Source of the DNA: Gaetbulibacter_A aestuarii
GTDB lineage: Bacteria > Bacteroidota > Bacteroidia > Flavobacteriales > Flavobacteriaceae
Direction: 5' to 3'
Assembly (NCBI RefSeq): GCF_039537665.1
Contig: NZ_BAABAY010000001.1
Location: 1,240,001-1,304,000 of the forward strand
DNA length: 64,000 nt
The notes beneath the pieces were generated by a model. That model made no database searches. It was given only the letters and a program-made list of their open reading frames with translations, and was not told the origin of the DNA. Below, piece after piece: positions 25,931 to 35,700 of this stretch. The first letter of the stretch is position 1, and the number at the start of each line of letters is the position of its first letter. The position numbers and the translations under genes are program-made.

Positions 25931-25960
25931 AAAGCTTCTTGAATTTCAAGAAGCTTTTTT
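25931..25960 (+). terminator. Terminator of tRNA-Leu
   Basis: AAAGCTTCTTGA (25931-25942) pairs perfectly with TCAAGAAGCTTT (25946-25957) around a 3-nt loop and runs into T residues. It lies 12 bp behind the tRNA. Confidence 0.88.
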
Positions 25961-25966
25961 AATTGG

Positions 25967-26209
25967 GGTAAAGCATTAACACTAACTTTAATTCAGCATG
26001 GTGAGTTCGATCATCGTGTTCCTATTGCAAATGCATATGAATTATTCCAGGGTTTGCAGGATAATGGTGTGGAAACAAAACTTGTGGTGTATAAAGGCTT
26101 TGGTCATGGAATTAATAAACCAAAAGAGGTTTTAGCCGCAATCTGGCATAACTGGCAATGGTTTGGAAAATATATTTGGGATGAGGATATTGCCTTGCCT
26201 GAAAAGTAA
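25967..26209 (+). pseudogene. C-terminal remnant of a prolyl-oligopeptidase-family (S9) peptidase
   Basis: A frame with no start codon of its own encodes about 80 residues ending at TAA 26207-26209. It includes LIQHGEFDHRVPIANAYELF and YKGFGHGINKPKEVLAAI, the regions carrying the catalytic Asp and His of S9 peptidases, and ends WFGKYIWDEDIALPEK. The rest of the enzyme, about 600 residues with the serine, is missing. The fragment starts right after the tRNA-Leu terminator. It looks like the stump left by an integration or deletion at the tRNA. It keeps its original downstream terminator. Confidence 0.85.
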
Positions 26210-26211
26210 AA

Positions 26212-26241
26212 AAAGGGGTGGAAAGACACCCCTTTTTTTTT
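26212..26241. terminator. Bidirectional terminator between the S9 remnant and the PUL
   Basis: AAAGGGGTG (26212-26220) pairs with CACCCCTTT (26227-26235) around a 6-nt loop. T-runs follow on both strands, so it can end transcription from the left and also from the T9SS-protein gene on the minus strand. Confidence 0.85.
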
Positions 26242-26270
26242 ATAACCGAAGTTATGTTCGAATTAGAAAA

Positions 26271-27602
26271 TTAAATTTTTACTAGTTTTACTGTTTTTGA
26301 GCCAATGGTTGTTTCGATCACTGCAAAATAAATACCTGTTCTTAACGAAGAGCCATCAATTTTTGCAGTTCTGCCCGATGCATTCATAGCTACAACATGC
26401 TTACCTAAAATACTATATAAGCTAATACGATTGATATCTGAGTTCTGGGTGCGGATCAACCATGAATTCTGAGTTGGGTTCGGATAAATCTGTGAATCAA
26501 TTTGAACTACAGGTTTTGTCGATAAGGTATTATAGGCACCAAAAACAACATCGTCAAAATTAAATATATCATCGGCGCCATTAGCACTGGGAGCAGATTC
26601 AATATCAAAAAACAGAACAAATTTATCCCAACTTCTTGCATTATAAGTTGTAAAATCAAAAAATAAGGTTTGCCAGTTTCCAACATCTGTATAATTGGCA
26701 TCAACAGTAGCTCCGTTTCCTGCCACTTCTACCTTAAGTTTTACAGGAATAGCTCTGGGGCCTCTAACTTTTAACGAAAACCCTTTATCGTTACCAGCGA
26801 AATCAAAATAACTTCCTGAAGGAAGCGTATACTGCGCATTGGAGTATAAACCCACGTTTATTCCGTTTATTTCGGCCACTGTAGCACTCGTGTTGATACC
26901 AGAATTATCAGGGTTAGCCACTTCTGAAAAAGACGTTACATTGTCGCCAACAAAACCCGAAGCGGTTTCAAAATCAACATTCCATGAGGTAACGAATACC
27001 GGTAAAACGGGCTCAGCTTTTTTGTTTGCCGTAAAACTCATATTATCAATATAGGTAACACTATCAGAACTTCTGTTAGGATCGCCACAAGTAAAATCTG
27101 TAAAAATTACGATCTGATCAATATTTACTGAAGGCGCATATGATGATATATCCCAGCTTAGAGTTTCCCACTGATTCACTACAGTGTTACTTTGTGATGT
27201 AAGTTCGAAAACGGTGGGATATCCGGACCCGTCATACTCCCCTACAAATTTGATTCCGATGCGGCCGATGGTCGATTTATTTACCATCATACTGAATGTT
27301 GTCGTCGAGTTGTCTAAACTCCAAACGCCTACAGTGCCATGAACTGTTTCGGCTCCGGCATAGCATGCATTTCCTGTTAGAACATTTAGTTTTAGAACCT
27401 TGGTCGAGGCATCAGTGTTAACACCATCAGGATCTGGATTGGTAACGACTTCCGGTGCTGGCGTATCGCCTTCGAACACATTCCAATAGCTGATATCGCT
27501 GCCATTCGTGCCGTCTTCAAAAGTAAAGGTATAATTTGTATTCGTTTGGGAATATCCGATAGATATTATCGTGATAAATAATAATAGCGTAATTTTTTTC
27601 AT
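26271..27602 (-). CDS. Secreted beta-sandwich (CBM-like) protein with T9SS type A sorting domain
   Basis: The ATG at 27602 gives 443 residues starting with a signal peptide (MKKITLLLFITIISIGYSQ); an in-frame ATG 63 bp earlier is rejected. Two related beta-sandwich modules follow (about 25-195 and 205-350). Each begins with an FE(D/T) strand, has a VxNPDxxGxNTxA turn, and ends in a WxTLxxDxS/T strand. The last 75 residues are a type IX sorting domain (QIYPNPTQNSWLI ... GIYFAVIETTIGSKTVKLVKI). The modules resemble those of the glycan-binding lipoprotein at 38363-40375, so it is probably a released or cell-surface beta-glucan-binding protein. No catalytic motif is seen. Confidence 0.82.
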   Translation of the reverse strand: MKKITLLLFITIISIGYSQTNTNYTFTFEDGTNGSDISYWNVFEGDTPAPEVVTNPDPDGVNTDASTKVLKLNVLTGNACYAGAETVHGTVGVWSLDNSTTTFSMMVNKSTIGRIGIKFVGEYDGSGYPTVFELTSQSNTVVNQWETLSWDISSYAPSVNIDQIVIFTDFTCGDPNRSSDSVTYIDNMSFTANKKAEPVLPVFVTSWNVDFETASGFVGDNVTSFSEVANPDNSGINTSATVAEINGINVGLYSNAQYTLPSGSYFDFAGNDKGFSLKVRGPRAIPVKLKVEVAGNGATVDANYTDVGNWQTLFFDFTTYNARSWDKFVLFFDIESAPSANGADDIFNFDDVVFGAYNTLSTKPVVQIDSQIYPNPTQNSWLIRTQNSDINRISLYSILGKHVVAMNASGRTAKIDGSSLRTGIYFAVIETTIGSKTVKLVKI

Positions 27603-27968
27603 GTTGGTGGTCTTAAAATTATTTAATTGGTTGAATCTCAATGGAGATGTCTTAAACCTAATCAATTAAAAACCGTAACAGCTTTTTAAGAACTATACAT
27701 AAATCATACACCATTGAAATATTTTTATTTTATCGAAACAGGAAAAAATGTTCCCTGATAGCAGGACTTAAGCAGGTTTTCTTGAAAATTTAATTTTTTA
27801 TGAAAATGAATAAAAGCTGGAATGTATGGGTAATGTAGGGGTGAATTATTCAGAAGTACAGTAAAATTAAGAATATAAATTATTGAAAATCAATAAATAA
27901 AGCGAGGTGGGTATCAAAATAGAATTTTTAAATGGTATAAAAATCAGGAAAATGAAACAGCAATAATT
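27603..27968. other. AT-rich spacer within the PUL
   Basis: These 366 bp separate the T9SS protein from the GH17 gene upstream of it. No open frame, RNA motif, strong hairpin or exact TAnnTTTG box was found on either strand. It must hold the promoter of the T9SS gene if that is transcribed separately. Confidence 0.5.
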
Positions 27969-28895
27969 TTAAATAATAGCTTTTATCTTCTTACTTAAAA
28001 ATCCTGTTTTATGATATTTGGCTTGTTCATTTTTGTCCCAAAGCCCCCAATGTGCACCAACAGTACCTTCTTCACCGATTTTCCAGGATTCATCAAAAGC
28101 TGAGAAATAGAATAGATCGACGCCTTCATCTCTGGCCCAAAGTTGGGTGTTCGCAAAGGCTTTAATGGCATTCTCAAAGGATGGCACCGCGTCGTGTAAT
28201 GGCTCACCGACACTTGGCCATCCGGTTTCTGCAATAATTACCGGTTTACCTTGAGCAATTTTTTTGGTTTGTTGATACATATCTTTGATGTAAATCAAAG
28301 CGTAATCTATACTGCATCCTTCCCAGTAAGGGTAACAGTTTACAGATACAACATCGCTTAATTCAATTAATTTGGGTGTTGTTGAAAATTGATGATAGGC
28401 ATCTACATAAGTTAGGGTTGTGTCCGGGATTTGCTGTTTAACATCCTGAATATATTCAAGTAACTGTGTTTCAGTTAAGTCTTTGCGAAATAACACTTCA
28501 TTACCTACGGATGCCATATCCACATGGCCGGACTTCGCTAATTTAACAAGGTTTTCAATCTCTTTTTTATTGACTTCCAGATCAGTTCCTAACCAGGCTC
28601 CGGCGAAGGTTTTCATTCCGAGTTCCTTGGCGATAACAGGTATTAATTCATTACCATCAGTACACGAAAATGATCTTACCCAATTGGTGTAGGGTTTAAT
28701 GATCTTGAGTCGGCGACGAATTTGTTTCTCGGTAAGTTGACTACCGGGTTTCTGACCTTCAACATATGGCGTGAAGCATAACCCGTGAATGCCTTGTTTT
28801 AAGATACGTCCAAAAAGATTTTGTAAGCCATTGAGGGTTTTACTGTTCACTTCACCTCCTGTAAGCGCTAATATTCTATTTGTTTTTAATGACAT
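27969..28895 (-). CDS. GH17 family beta-1,3-glucanase, no signal peptide
   Basis: The 308-residue TIM barrel carries the GH17 signatures: the acid/base Glu in ASVGNEVLF (about 130) and the nucleophile in VIIAETGWPSVGE (about 222). GH17 enzymes cleave or rearrange beta-1,3-glucan. Unlike the other GH17 protein of this locus, it lacks a signal peptide or lipobox. It therefore seems to act in the cytoplasm on imported oligosaccharides, next to the MFS gene 16 bp upstream. Confidence 0.88.
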   Translation of the reverse strand: MSLKTNRILALTGGEVNSKTLNGLQNLFGRILKQGIHGLCFTPYVEGQKPGSQLTEKQIRRRLKIIKPYTNWVRSFSCTDGNELIPVIAKELGMKTFAGAWLGTDLEVNKKEIENLVKLAKSGHVDMASVGNEVLFRKDLTETQLLEYIQDVKQQIPDTTLTYVDAYHQFSTTPKLIELSDVVSVNCYPYWEGCSIDYALIYIKDMYQQTKKIAQGKPVIIAETGWPSVGEPLHDAVPSFENAIKAFANTQLWARDEGVDLFYFSAFDESWKIGEEGTVGAHWGLWDKNEQAKYHKTGFLSKKIKAII

Positions 28896-28911
28896 ACTTT
28901 TACCAAGAAAC

Positions 28912-30477
28912 TTATAGTTCCCCGCGTCTTTTGATTAGTGATTCTTTAATTTCGTTCACCCGGTCTTCATTCAAACTATATTTCCACATTACCCACATCG
29001 CCAAAGCTGCTGTGGTAGCCGGAACTATAATATCCGCGATTCTTAAATTGGTCATGGTATCGAGCGTTTGAACTGTGGAGTTCTGATCGAAACCTACTAT
29101 TTTCAGCACAAAACCACCCAAAACAAGAGCTATGGCCTGCCCAAGTTTTACCATCCACCAATAGATCGCTCCAAAGGTACTTTCTTTTCTTGGCATACCG
29201 TTATCTAGTTCATCCAGATCGCAAACATCTGCTGTCATACTCATCATTAAGGTGAATAATCCACCCATTCCGAAGGCAAATAAAGGAATTGGGACAAAGA
29301 TCAGCCAGGGGATTTGATTGTCCGGATTAATAGAAAACCATGACATGCCCCAATCATGCAGCAAGGGATTCAAATAATTAAATACGGAAGCTACGATGGA
29401 ATTCAAACCTTCGCCTAAAGCGGTTTGATTGAATTGATAATTTAGATCTTTATTGAAGCCCCACCATTTGAGTACGTAGCCTACAATAGAAAGTGCTGTG
29501 GAAATTAAAAATGCTTTTTTCTTACCCCATTTATTGGCCATTCTGGAAACAATGGGAATTACTATGAAGGCGGTTAGCATGGCATTGATGGTATTAAACC
29601 ACGCCGGCCAAGTACCTGCGACCTCATAACTACCATTGTACATATAAAATACAATAATGAAAACACCAAAGGCTGCTACAAGCTGGAAGCCGTTAAATAC
29701 CAAAAAGGTAGCGCCACAGAGTTTCATGAATGGTTTATTTTTTGATACCTGTTTGATACTTATAATGAGATCCTTCATATTCTCCGATAAAGTTCTGAAG
29801 TTGATTTTCTTCCTATTCTCCATATGAGTCGAGTCGATACCCTTACAAAACAAGGCCGGTAATATTCCGAAAACGATAGTCATAGCTCCCACAATAAGCG
29901 CCATGGTTCTCACGCCCTCGGTTTGTGTATTAAAAGTATCGGAGTCAGGAATAATCACATAGAGCCATGGGACAATGATCCAGGCAATTTGTCCCATACT
30001 ATTTGCGAAACTCATCAAACGTGTACGCTCATTATAATCTGTTGTCATTTCATAGCCTAAACCAACTAAAGGTGTGGCAAACATGGTATTTCCTACTAAA
30101 AACAGGATCTGCAATACCATAACATGCCAGATAATATAGGTTTCTGAAGCGTTATCATCCAGTTGCCACATTAAAAAGAACAGAACACCACTGATAAGCG
30201 CACCCCAGAAAATATATGGACGGCGGCGACCCCATTTCGACGTCGTATTGTCTGAAATAAAGCCCATAATAGGATCGGTAAGCGCATCAAAAATTCTGGG
30301 AAGACCTCCTAAAAGCCCGGACCACAGCGGATCTACACCCCAGGCAGTCAATAAAAAGAATTGAATAAAAACTCCAAGCGTACCGGGTAAAATATTCAAA
30401 ATAAAATGACCAGCGCCGAAGGCTGCCTTTTGCCCAACCGGGACGCTATCTCGCAATGCTAGTTTCGTTTTTGCCAT
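28912..30477 (-). CDS. MFS sugar transporter (GPH / MelB type)
   Basis: The 521-residue protein has about twelve membrane helices and the GPH-family motif between helices 2 and 3 (ALTDPIMGFISDNTTSKWGRRRPYIFWGAL). A family-typical RTRLMSFANSMGQIAWI stretch follows. Such symporters import oligosaccharides with a cation. Placed between the glycoside hydrolases and just ahead of the cytoplasmic GH17 gene, it should carry laminari-oligosaccharides or glucose across the inner membrane. Confidence 0.9.
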   Translation of the reverse strand: MAKTKLALRDSVPVGQKAAFGAGHFILNILPGTLGVFIQFFLLTAWGVDPLWSGLLGGLPRIFDALTDPIMGFISDNTTSKWGRRRPYIFWGALISGVLFFLMWQLDDNASETYIIWHVMVLQILFLVGNTMFATPLVGLGYEMTTDYNERTRLMSFANSMGQIAWIIVPWLYVIIPDSDTFNTQTEGVRTMALIVGAMTIVFGILPALFCKGIDSTHMENRKKINFRTLSENMKDLIISIKQVSKNKPFMKLCGATFLVFNGFQLVAAFGVFIIVFYMYNGSYEVAGTWPAWFNTINAMLTAFIVIPIVSRMANKWGKKKAFLISTALSIVGYVLKWWGFNKDLNYQFNQTALGEGLNSIVASVFNYLNPLLHDWGMSWFSINPDNQIPWLIFVPIPLFAFGMGGLFTLMMSMTADVCDLDELDNGMPRKESTFGAIYWWMVKLGQAIALVLGGFVLKIVGFDQNSTVQTLDTMTNLRIADIIVPATTAALAMWVMWKYSLNEDRVNEIKESLIKRRGEL

Positions 30478-30506
30478 GTCTGTAGTTTAGTTAGTTGTGT
30501 TGGTGA

Positions 30507-31502
30507 TTAGTTTTGTTGGTATAGTTTTTTTACAATGTTGAAGGTAGCTTTTTTATTCCTATCGAGTTTTACGATGCCCCAGTATTCCTCATTAGGTGAG
30601 CCATCATAGGGTACTCCCGAACTATTAGGCGCCCAACCACCGGGATCCTGAGTATCGGCATTACCTGTTTTCCACCAGCCATCGGTAAATTGGAACAAAG
30701 TTACGCCCGAACAAATATCTTTATGGTTGAAAATAGCTGTTACAATGTTTTTGTTTGCCTGAGCCTGGGCTTTTTCGTTTTCGCCTTTTTCAAACCCATA
30801 CGCTGTGGTGGTCATGTAGCTATCGGCTCCAGCTTCTGATAAATACATAGGTTTATCACTTAATGCTTCCCATTGCGGGAAAATGGTTCCCGGTTTATCA
30901 AATCGGTATACATTCATGCCCCAGATATCAACGCTTTTGCACTTATCTAATTCTATCTTTTTTGGTAATTCTCCATGAGCTGTAGACACGGGGTGGTTTG
31001 TATCTACCTTGTGAATTTCGGTAGCTGCAGCTTCAAGAGCCTTGTACCAATTATTCATATCTCCCTCGAACCATTCTGGATGATAATTGTATTCATTGCC
31101 TAATTCCCAAAATAAAATAGCGGGATGATCCTTGTATTTTTTAACGTAGTCGATAAAACTTCCGGAATACATGTCAAAACTTCCGTTTTGATTATAGCCA
31201 AAGCCCATGATAATTTTAATGCCTGCTTCAGCAAATTTATCCAGTACTTCTTTTTCCTTGATTGGCTCATAAACACGGATCGTGTTAATACCGGCTTCTT
31301 TCATTAATTGGATATCCTGATCCAGATTATTGAACTGCCGCTGGTGACTACCTTTAGGAACCGGGTGATAACAAACACCTTTAATGAGATAAGGTTTTTG
31401 ATTCACCAATAATTGTCGCCCTTCAAAAGAAACCTGTGTGCGTGTTTGTGAGCAGGACACACACACAGATAACAACAGGACTAAACAAATAATATTTTTC
31501 AT
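30507..31502 (-). CDS. Lipoprotein clan GH-A TIM-barrel glycoside hydrolase
   Basis: The 331-residue protein has a lipoprotein signal (LLLSVCVSCSQTR). A TIM-barrel core follows with IKGVCYHPVPKGS, INTIRVYEP, the acid/base Glu in FWELGNEYNYHPEW and a probable nucleophile in PMYLSEAGADSY. The arrangement resembles GH2-core, GH5 and GH72 (glucanosyltransferase) proteins; the exact family cannot be fixed by eye. As a lipoprotein inside a beta-1,3-glucan locus it probably hydrolyses or transglycosylates the glucan in the periplasm or at the surface. Confidence 0.75.
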   Translation of the reverse strand: MKNIICLVLLLSVCVSCSQTRTQVSFEGRQLLVNQKPYLIKGVCYHPVPKGSHQRQFNNLDQDIQLMKEAGINTIRVYEPIKEKEVLDKFAEAGIKIIMGFGYNQNGSFDMYSGSFIDYVKKYKDHPAILFWELGNEYNYHPEWFEGDMNNWYKALEAAATEIHKVDTNHPVSTAHGELPKKIELDKCKSVDIWGMNVYRFDKPGTIFPQWEALSDKPMYLSEAGADSYMTTTAYGFEKGENEKAQAQANKNIVTAIFNHKDICSGVTLFQFTDGWWKTGNADTQDPGGWAPNSSGVPYDGSPNEEYWGIVKLDRNKKATFNIVKKLYQQN

Positions 31503-31503
31503 C

Positions 31504-32772
31504 TTACTTATGTGTTTCTTTTTCTGAAAAATCAGGGGCTAATACCGTTTTCATTAAGGCCTTTTTATCACCATTCCATGTTTTGGTAACCGGATTTCCA
31601 TTTCGGCTGAGGCCATCAAATACGCCTTCATCTACAAGATGCCATAAAGCGTATTTTACTTTGCCTTCAATAGTAAAAAGTCCAAAATGATTTTCCGATC
31701 CTCCCGGGTTTTGACTATCCTTCCAGATTTCATCAAAGGCTTCAAAATAAAAACACGAAATACCATTTTTATTGGTCCATTCGCGAAGCCCTTTATAATA
31801 CAAACCTTGTTTATATTCGTCTACAGCTCGCGTACCATCCGGCCCAAAAAAACCATTGGATTCGGAAGCCCAACCCGTTTCTCCAATATGAACGGGTTTA
31901 TTAACGCCCAGACTTTTCATGTAGGTGACTACACTTTCATATTGTTGCTTGGCGAAGGCAACAGATTTTTGCATTAATAATTTTATTTGAACAGAATCCG
32001 GTTTTGAAGCCTCCGCTTCGGAAAGTATCCAGAATTCCTCAGGATTATAATGTGTATCATGCATGGGGTAGGTGTGCATGGAAATATAATCCACAGCATT
32101 GATCAATTGGGTTAAGGCAGGAACATGATATTCATCACCGCCACCACCCCATGAGGCAAAATTATCTGAACTGGTAATCCAGAGATTTGAAGCCAGTTTT
32201 CCGTCATCTTTAAGATTTTGAAGAAAATTGACCCATTTCAAGATCTCATCAGGTTGCACATAATAACTCGCAGCCCATTTCACCATAGCTTCATTTCCTA
32301 CAGCAATAATTTTCACAATATCGGGATATGCGGCTGCTAAAGCTGCTGCACGATTGATCTCCATAGCGTTTTCCGCTTCATCACCGGTGTTATGATCCGG
32401 CTCAGAAGTATTGGCATTTTTGCATTTTATCCAAGCTCCCAGCATCACGTACATTTCAAAATCGGGATTTTCAGCCTTTAATGATCGAATTGCCTTTAGA
32501 ATATTCGTGCTTTGTGGTAAATGAACATTGTAAGTGCGAATCATGTGAACCCCCATCGCATCGAGGATTCTGAGATCTTCCTTGATCTCTTCCTGAGTGG
32601 GTTGAATATCACGTGAAATGGACCGGTATCCTCCATAAGAAACAGCAAGATAATCAGGATTTCCCAGAATTTCTGATGCTGATTTTCCAACGGTATATGT
32701 TGTTCGAGTCTTGCACCCTAACATCAGGGCTAGGACGGTGAAGAGCAACAAATGTTTAATTCCGGCGCGCAT
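31504..32772 (-). CDS. GH17 family lipoprotein beta-1,3-glucanase
   Basis: The 422-residue protein has a lipobox (LALMLGCKTRT). The barrel carries the GH17 residues in IIAVGNEAMVKW (acid/base) and HIGETGWASES (nucleophile) and the conserved end FYFEAFDEIWK. Inserts make it longer than the cytoplasmic paralogue at 27969-28895. It is probably periplasmic or surface-exposed and cuts beta-1,3-glucan chains. It is 3 bp from the phosphorylase-like gene upstream and 1 bp from the next hydrolase, so it is clearly in the same operon. Confidence 0.9.
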   Translation of the reverse strand: MRAGIKHLLLFTVLALMLGCKTRTTYTVGKSASEILGNPDYLAVSYGGYRSISRDIQPTQEEIKEDLRILDAMGVHMIRTYNVHLPQSTNILKAIRSLKAENPDFEMYVMLGAWIKCKNANTSEPDHNTGDEAENAMEINRAAALAAAYPDIVKIIAVGNEAMVKWAASYYVQPDEILKWVNFLQNLKDDGKLASNLWITSSDNFASWGGGGDEYHVPALTQLINAVDYISMHTYPMHDTHYNPEEFWILSEAEASKPDSVQIKLLMQKSVAFAKQQYESVVTYMKSLGVNKPVHIGETGWASESNGFFGPDGTRAVDEYKQGLYYKGLREWTNKNGISCFYFEAFDEIWKDSQNPGGSENHFGLFTIEGKVKYALWHLVDEGVFDGLSRNGNPVTKTWNGDKKALMKTVLAPDFSEKETHK

Positions 32773-32775
32773 AAA

Positions 32776-35700
32776 CTATATGGTTATTGAAACATTGATA
32801 CGTTCTATAGCCCCGGTTCTTTCAAAGAGGTTTTTACTTAGTTCTTTATCCAACTTAAGAGCTTCAATAGGCTTAGTTTTACCATCTGTAAACACAACTT
32901 CCAAAGCATTTTTATCCGCTTTTTTATAGATCACGGGAACCTGACAACACGTAAAACATAGCTCTCCGGGATTTAAATGGATGGATTTTTCTTCATCATT
33001 TAAAGCGGTATAATGAAAGGTGTTTTCTGTATTTAAAAATTCTTTGGATTGTAATAAACGCGGATTAAAATAGAGTTGGCCTTCGGTTACAAAAACGCCT
33101 AATTCTCCAAATCGACTTAAGATATCTTCTTTTACTTGTCCGGTCATACCTGGTTGTTGTGCCCCTTTGGTTGCCGGGGTATGTGAATAGGGATCCGTTG
33201 GGAAAGCCCCGTAAAGATCTGGAGATTTATGCACTCCAATTCCGGCATTGATCTCGTAATAATGATCCAGTAAACCACCAATGATCTTTTCACTTTCTCC
33301 AGAGCGAACTGCGCCTAAACAATTTTCCTGAACAGCAAGTAAGAGTTTAGAAACCATGTGCCAGTAAATGGACCCTAAACCTTCATAACCAAAAAAGGTT
33401 CCGGATCTGCCTGTAAAGGCTTTATGATTGAAGACCTCTTCAAAAATGGCAAGAACTTTTGATGCTTCTTGAGCTACGAGTTCCGGATAATCCCCGGAAA
33501 CCTGATTTAAGGCTTGTTTTAAACTTTTAGCGTTATTGAAGTTTGCATTAAAATGATAATCCCCCAATATATCTTTTTCAATAATAGCAATGTTACCATC
33601 CCTCACTAATTGTTGCAACAGTTTTGATCCTTCTACTTTGGAAGCCGGAATGTTATTTTTCTTATCGAAACGTGGTAAGTCTTTATTTGGATAAAGAATA
33701 TAACTGTACTGATCTTCGCGGAATAGCGCACTACTTTTTAATCCATTTAAAAGACTTAAAGCTTCGTTTGGCGAGAGGTAACCGGAACTTAAAACGGCCA
33801 CCTGACCTTCAAGCATTTCCGGTAAATACGAAATTGAGATCTCTTCGGAATTTTCCAGTGTCATTAAGTTGTAAGCATGATACATTTCGTCAGAACGCTT
33901 GTTTGCACGGATCGAATGCTCTAAATAGTTTTGTGTGATTGTGATGAAATCCAACAAATCTGTTTTGGAAATTGATTTCTTTTTCCCGTTAAAGCCTTTT
34001 TCATAAATATTTAAACGGTAATTGCTTCCGGCAGTTCCTAAGGCATCAAGCACTGTTTTTCTATCCTTATTTGAAACAGGACCTTCTAATATGCTTTCAT
34101 GTTCTCTGAGTCCTGTATGGATTGCAGCAAAGAAATCAGCAAAGGCTTCAGATAATACAATATCCTTATCTGGCGCTTGCTCCAATATGGTGTTAAAGAA
34201 ATTCAGAAAACGACGCAAGTAATAAAGCGTCACCATAGAAACTCCGTTACCTACCAAAGCGTTGTTGGCGTCGTTCCATTCGGGGCGCTGTGTATTAAGC
34301 CAAATACCGCCTTCAGGGATAAAATTTGAAACTTTTGCCAAAACTGTGGCTAAAAGTTTTTCAACTAAATTAACGTTATATATTTGGTTGTTCTGATCTG
34401 TGATCAACGCAGCATCAGCACCCAGAACGGCCTTTTTATTTTGGATTTCTTCATTTAATTTGTAATCGAAATCAATGGTGTCTTTCGGGTTATTTAAGGT
34501 GTCCTGATAGCTTTTAATTTTGTAAGGCACATTGGCATATACAAAAACATTATCATGGAACAAGGATTCCAAACGCGAAGGATAATAGTCGTTTATGAAC
34601 TCCAAAAACTTCAATAAATAGATGATCTGATGATCACCCCAATAGCCAATATACGACCACGGATCGTGTTCTTCAATAACCTCCCAGTCAAATCCGTCTT
34701 TAGTTACACGATAAGGATTATAGCCTTCAAATGTTGAAGCGTTCAGGAATTTATGGATCATACTTTCAATGAACTCCGGATAGGCGTGAGCCAAAGCTTC
34801 CCAGTTTTGGAAGATATCGCGCCAGTTGCCCTCGTAATCGAGTATTTTCGAACCGTCAATTTCATTTTTTGTATTTATTGAAAAGCGATTCCAGGGACGA
34901 CTTGGGTCACCATGACGTCTGCTGAATTTAAGTGGTAAATATTCCAGGCAAAGACGTTTCAAATGTGGGTTATCGCTCTTATTTGAAAAAGACTTTATAG
35001 TGTCTGTGGAAAATACTTCCGGTAACGCTTCCAAATCATTTTTATGAGCGTCATAAACGGCTTTGTTCGCTTTACTTAAATACAGAAGAAAGTCTGCTTT
35101 TTCAATATTGTAATCGTCATCAAAAATACCACCACGCATAATATTGAACATGGTATTTGCAAAATGCCGGGTATTGGTTAGAGGGTCGGCGGTAAGTTGT
35201 AAACCATCAGCTGCACCAACAAATTTGATCAGATTTTCAGTTCCGGCCTCAACATCTTTTTTAATTATTTCGGTAATATCGTTTTGTTTGATTTTTTCTG
35301 AAAGTGCTACTACTTGTGTAATAGATTTAGAAACATCAGCAATGAACATCCAGCTTTTTTCAGTATTGGTGTCAATTTCGATATCTGAAACTACAAAATA
35401 GGCGCCTTTTTCAGCTTTCATATCGATTTCCTGAGTAACGGAATAACCTTTTCTAAAATCATTAAGCTGTAGAGACGATATGAGATATGTTGGATCTTCA
35501 ATACCTAAAGACCACACCGTATTTGCTTTTAAGGCCTCACTAGGTTCTGCTTTATCTACGATAACAGCACTAAGAGCATAAGTGCCCAAGCCAACATCAG
35601 GATATAATTCGCTCTTTTTATAGGCATCAACGAGATTACTTCGCGTGGCTTGTAATTCTGAGTTTACGTTTGCCGGAACAATATTCTGCAGACCATCAAG

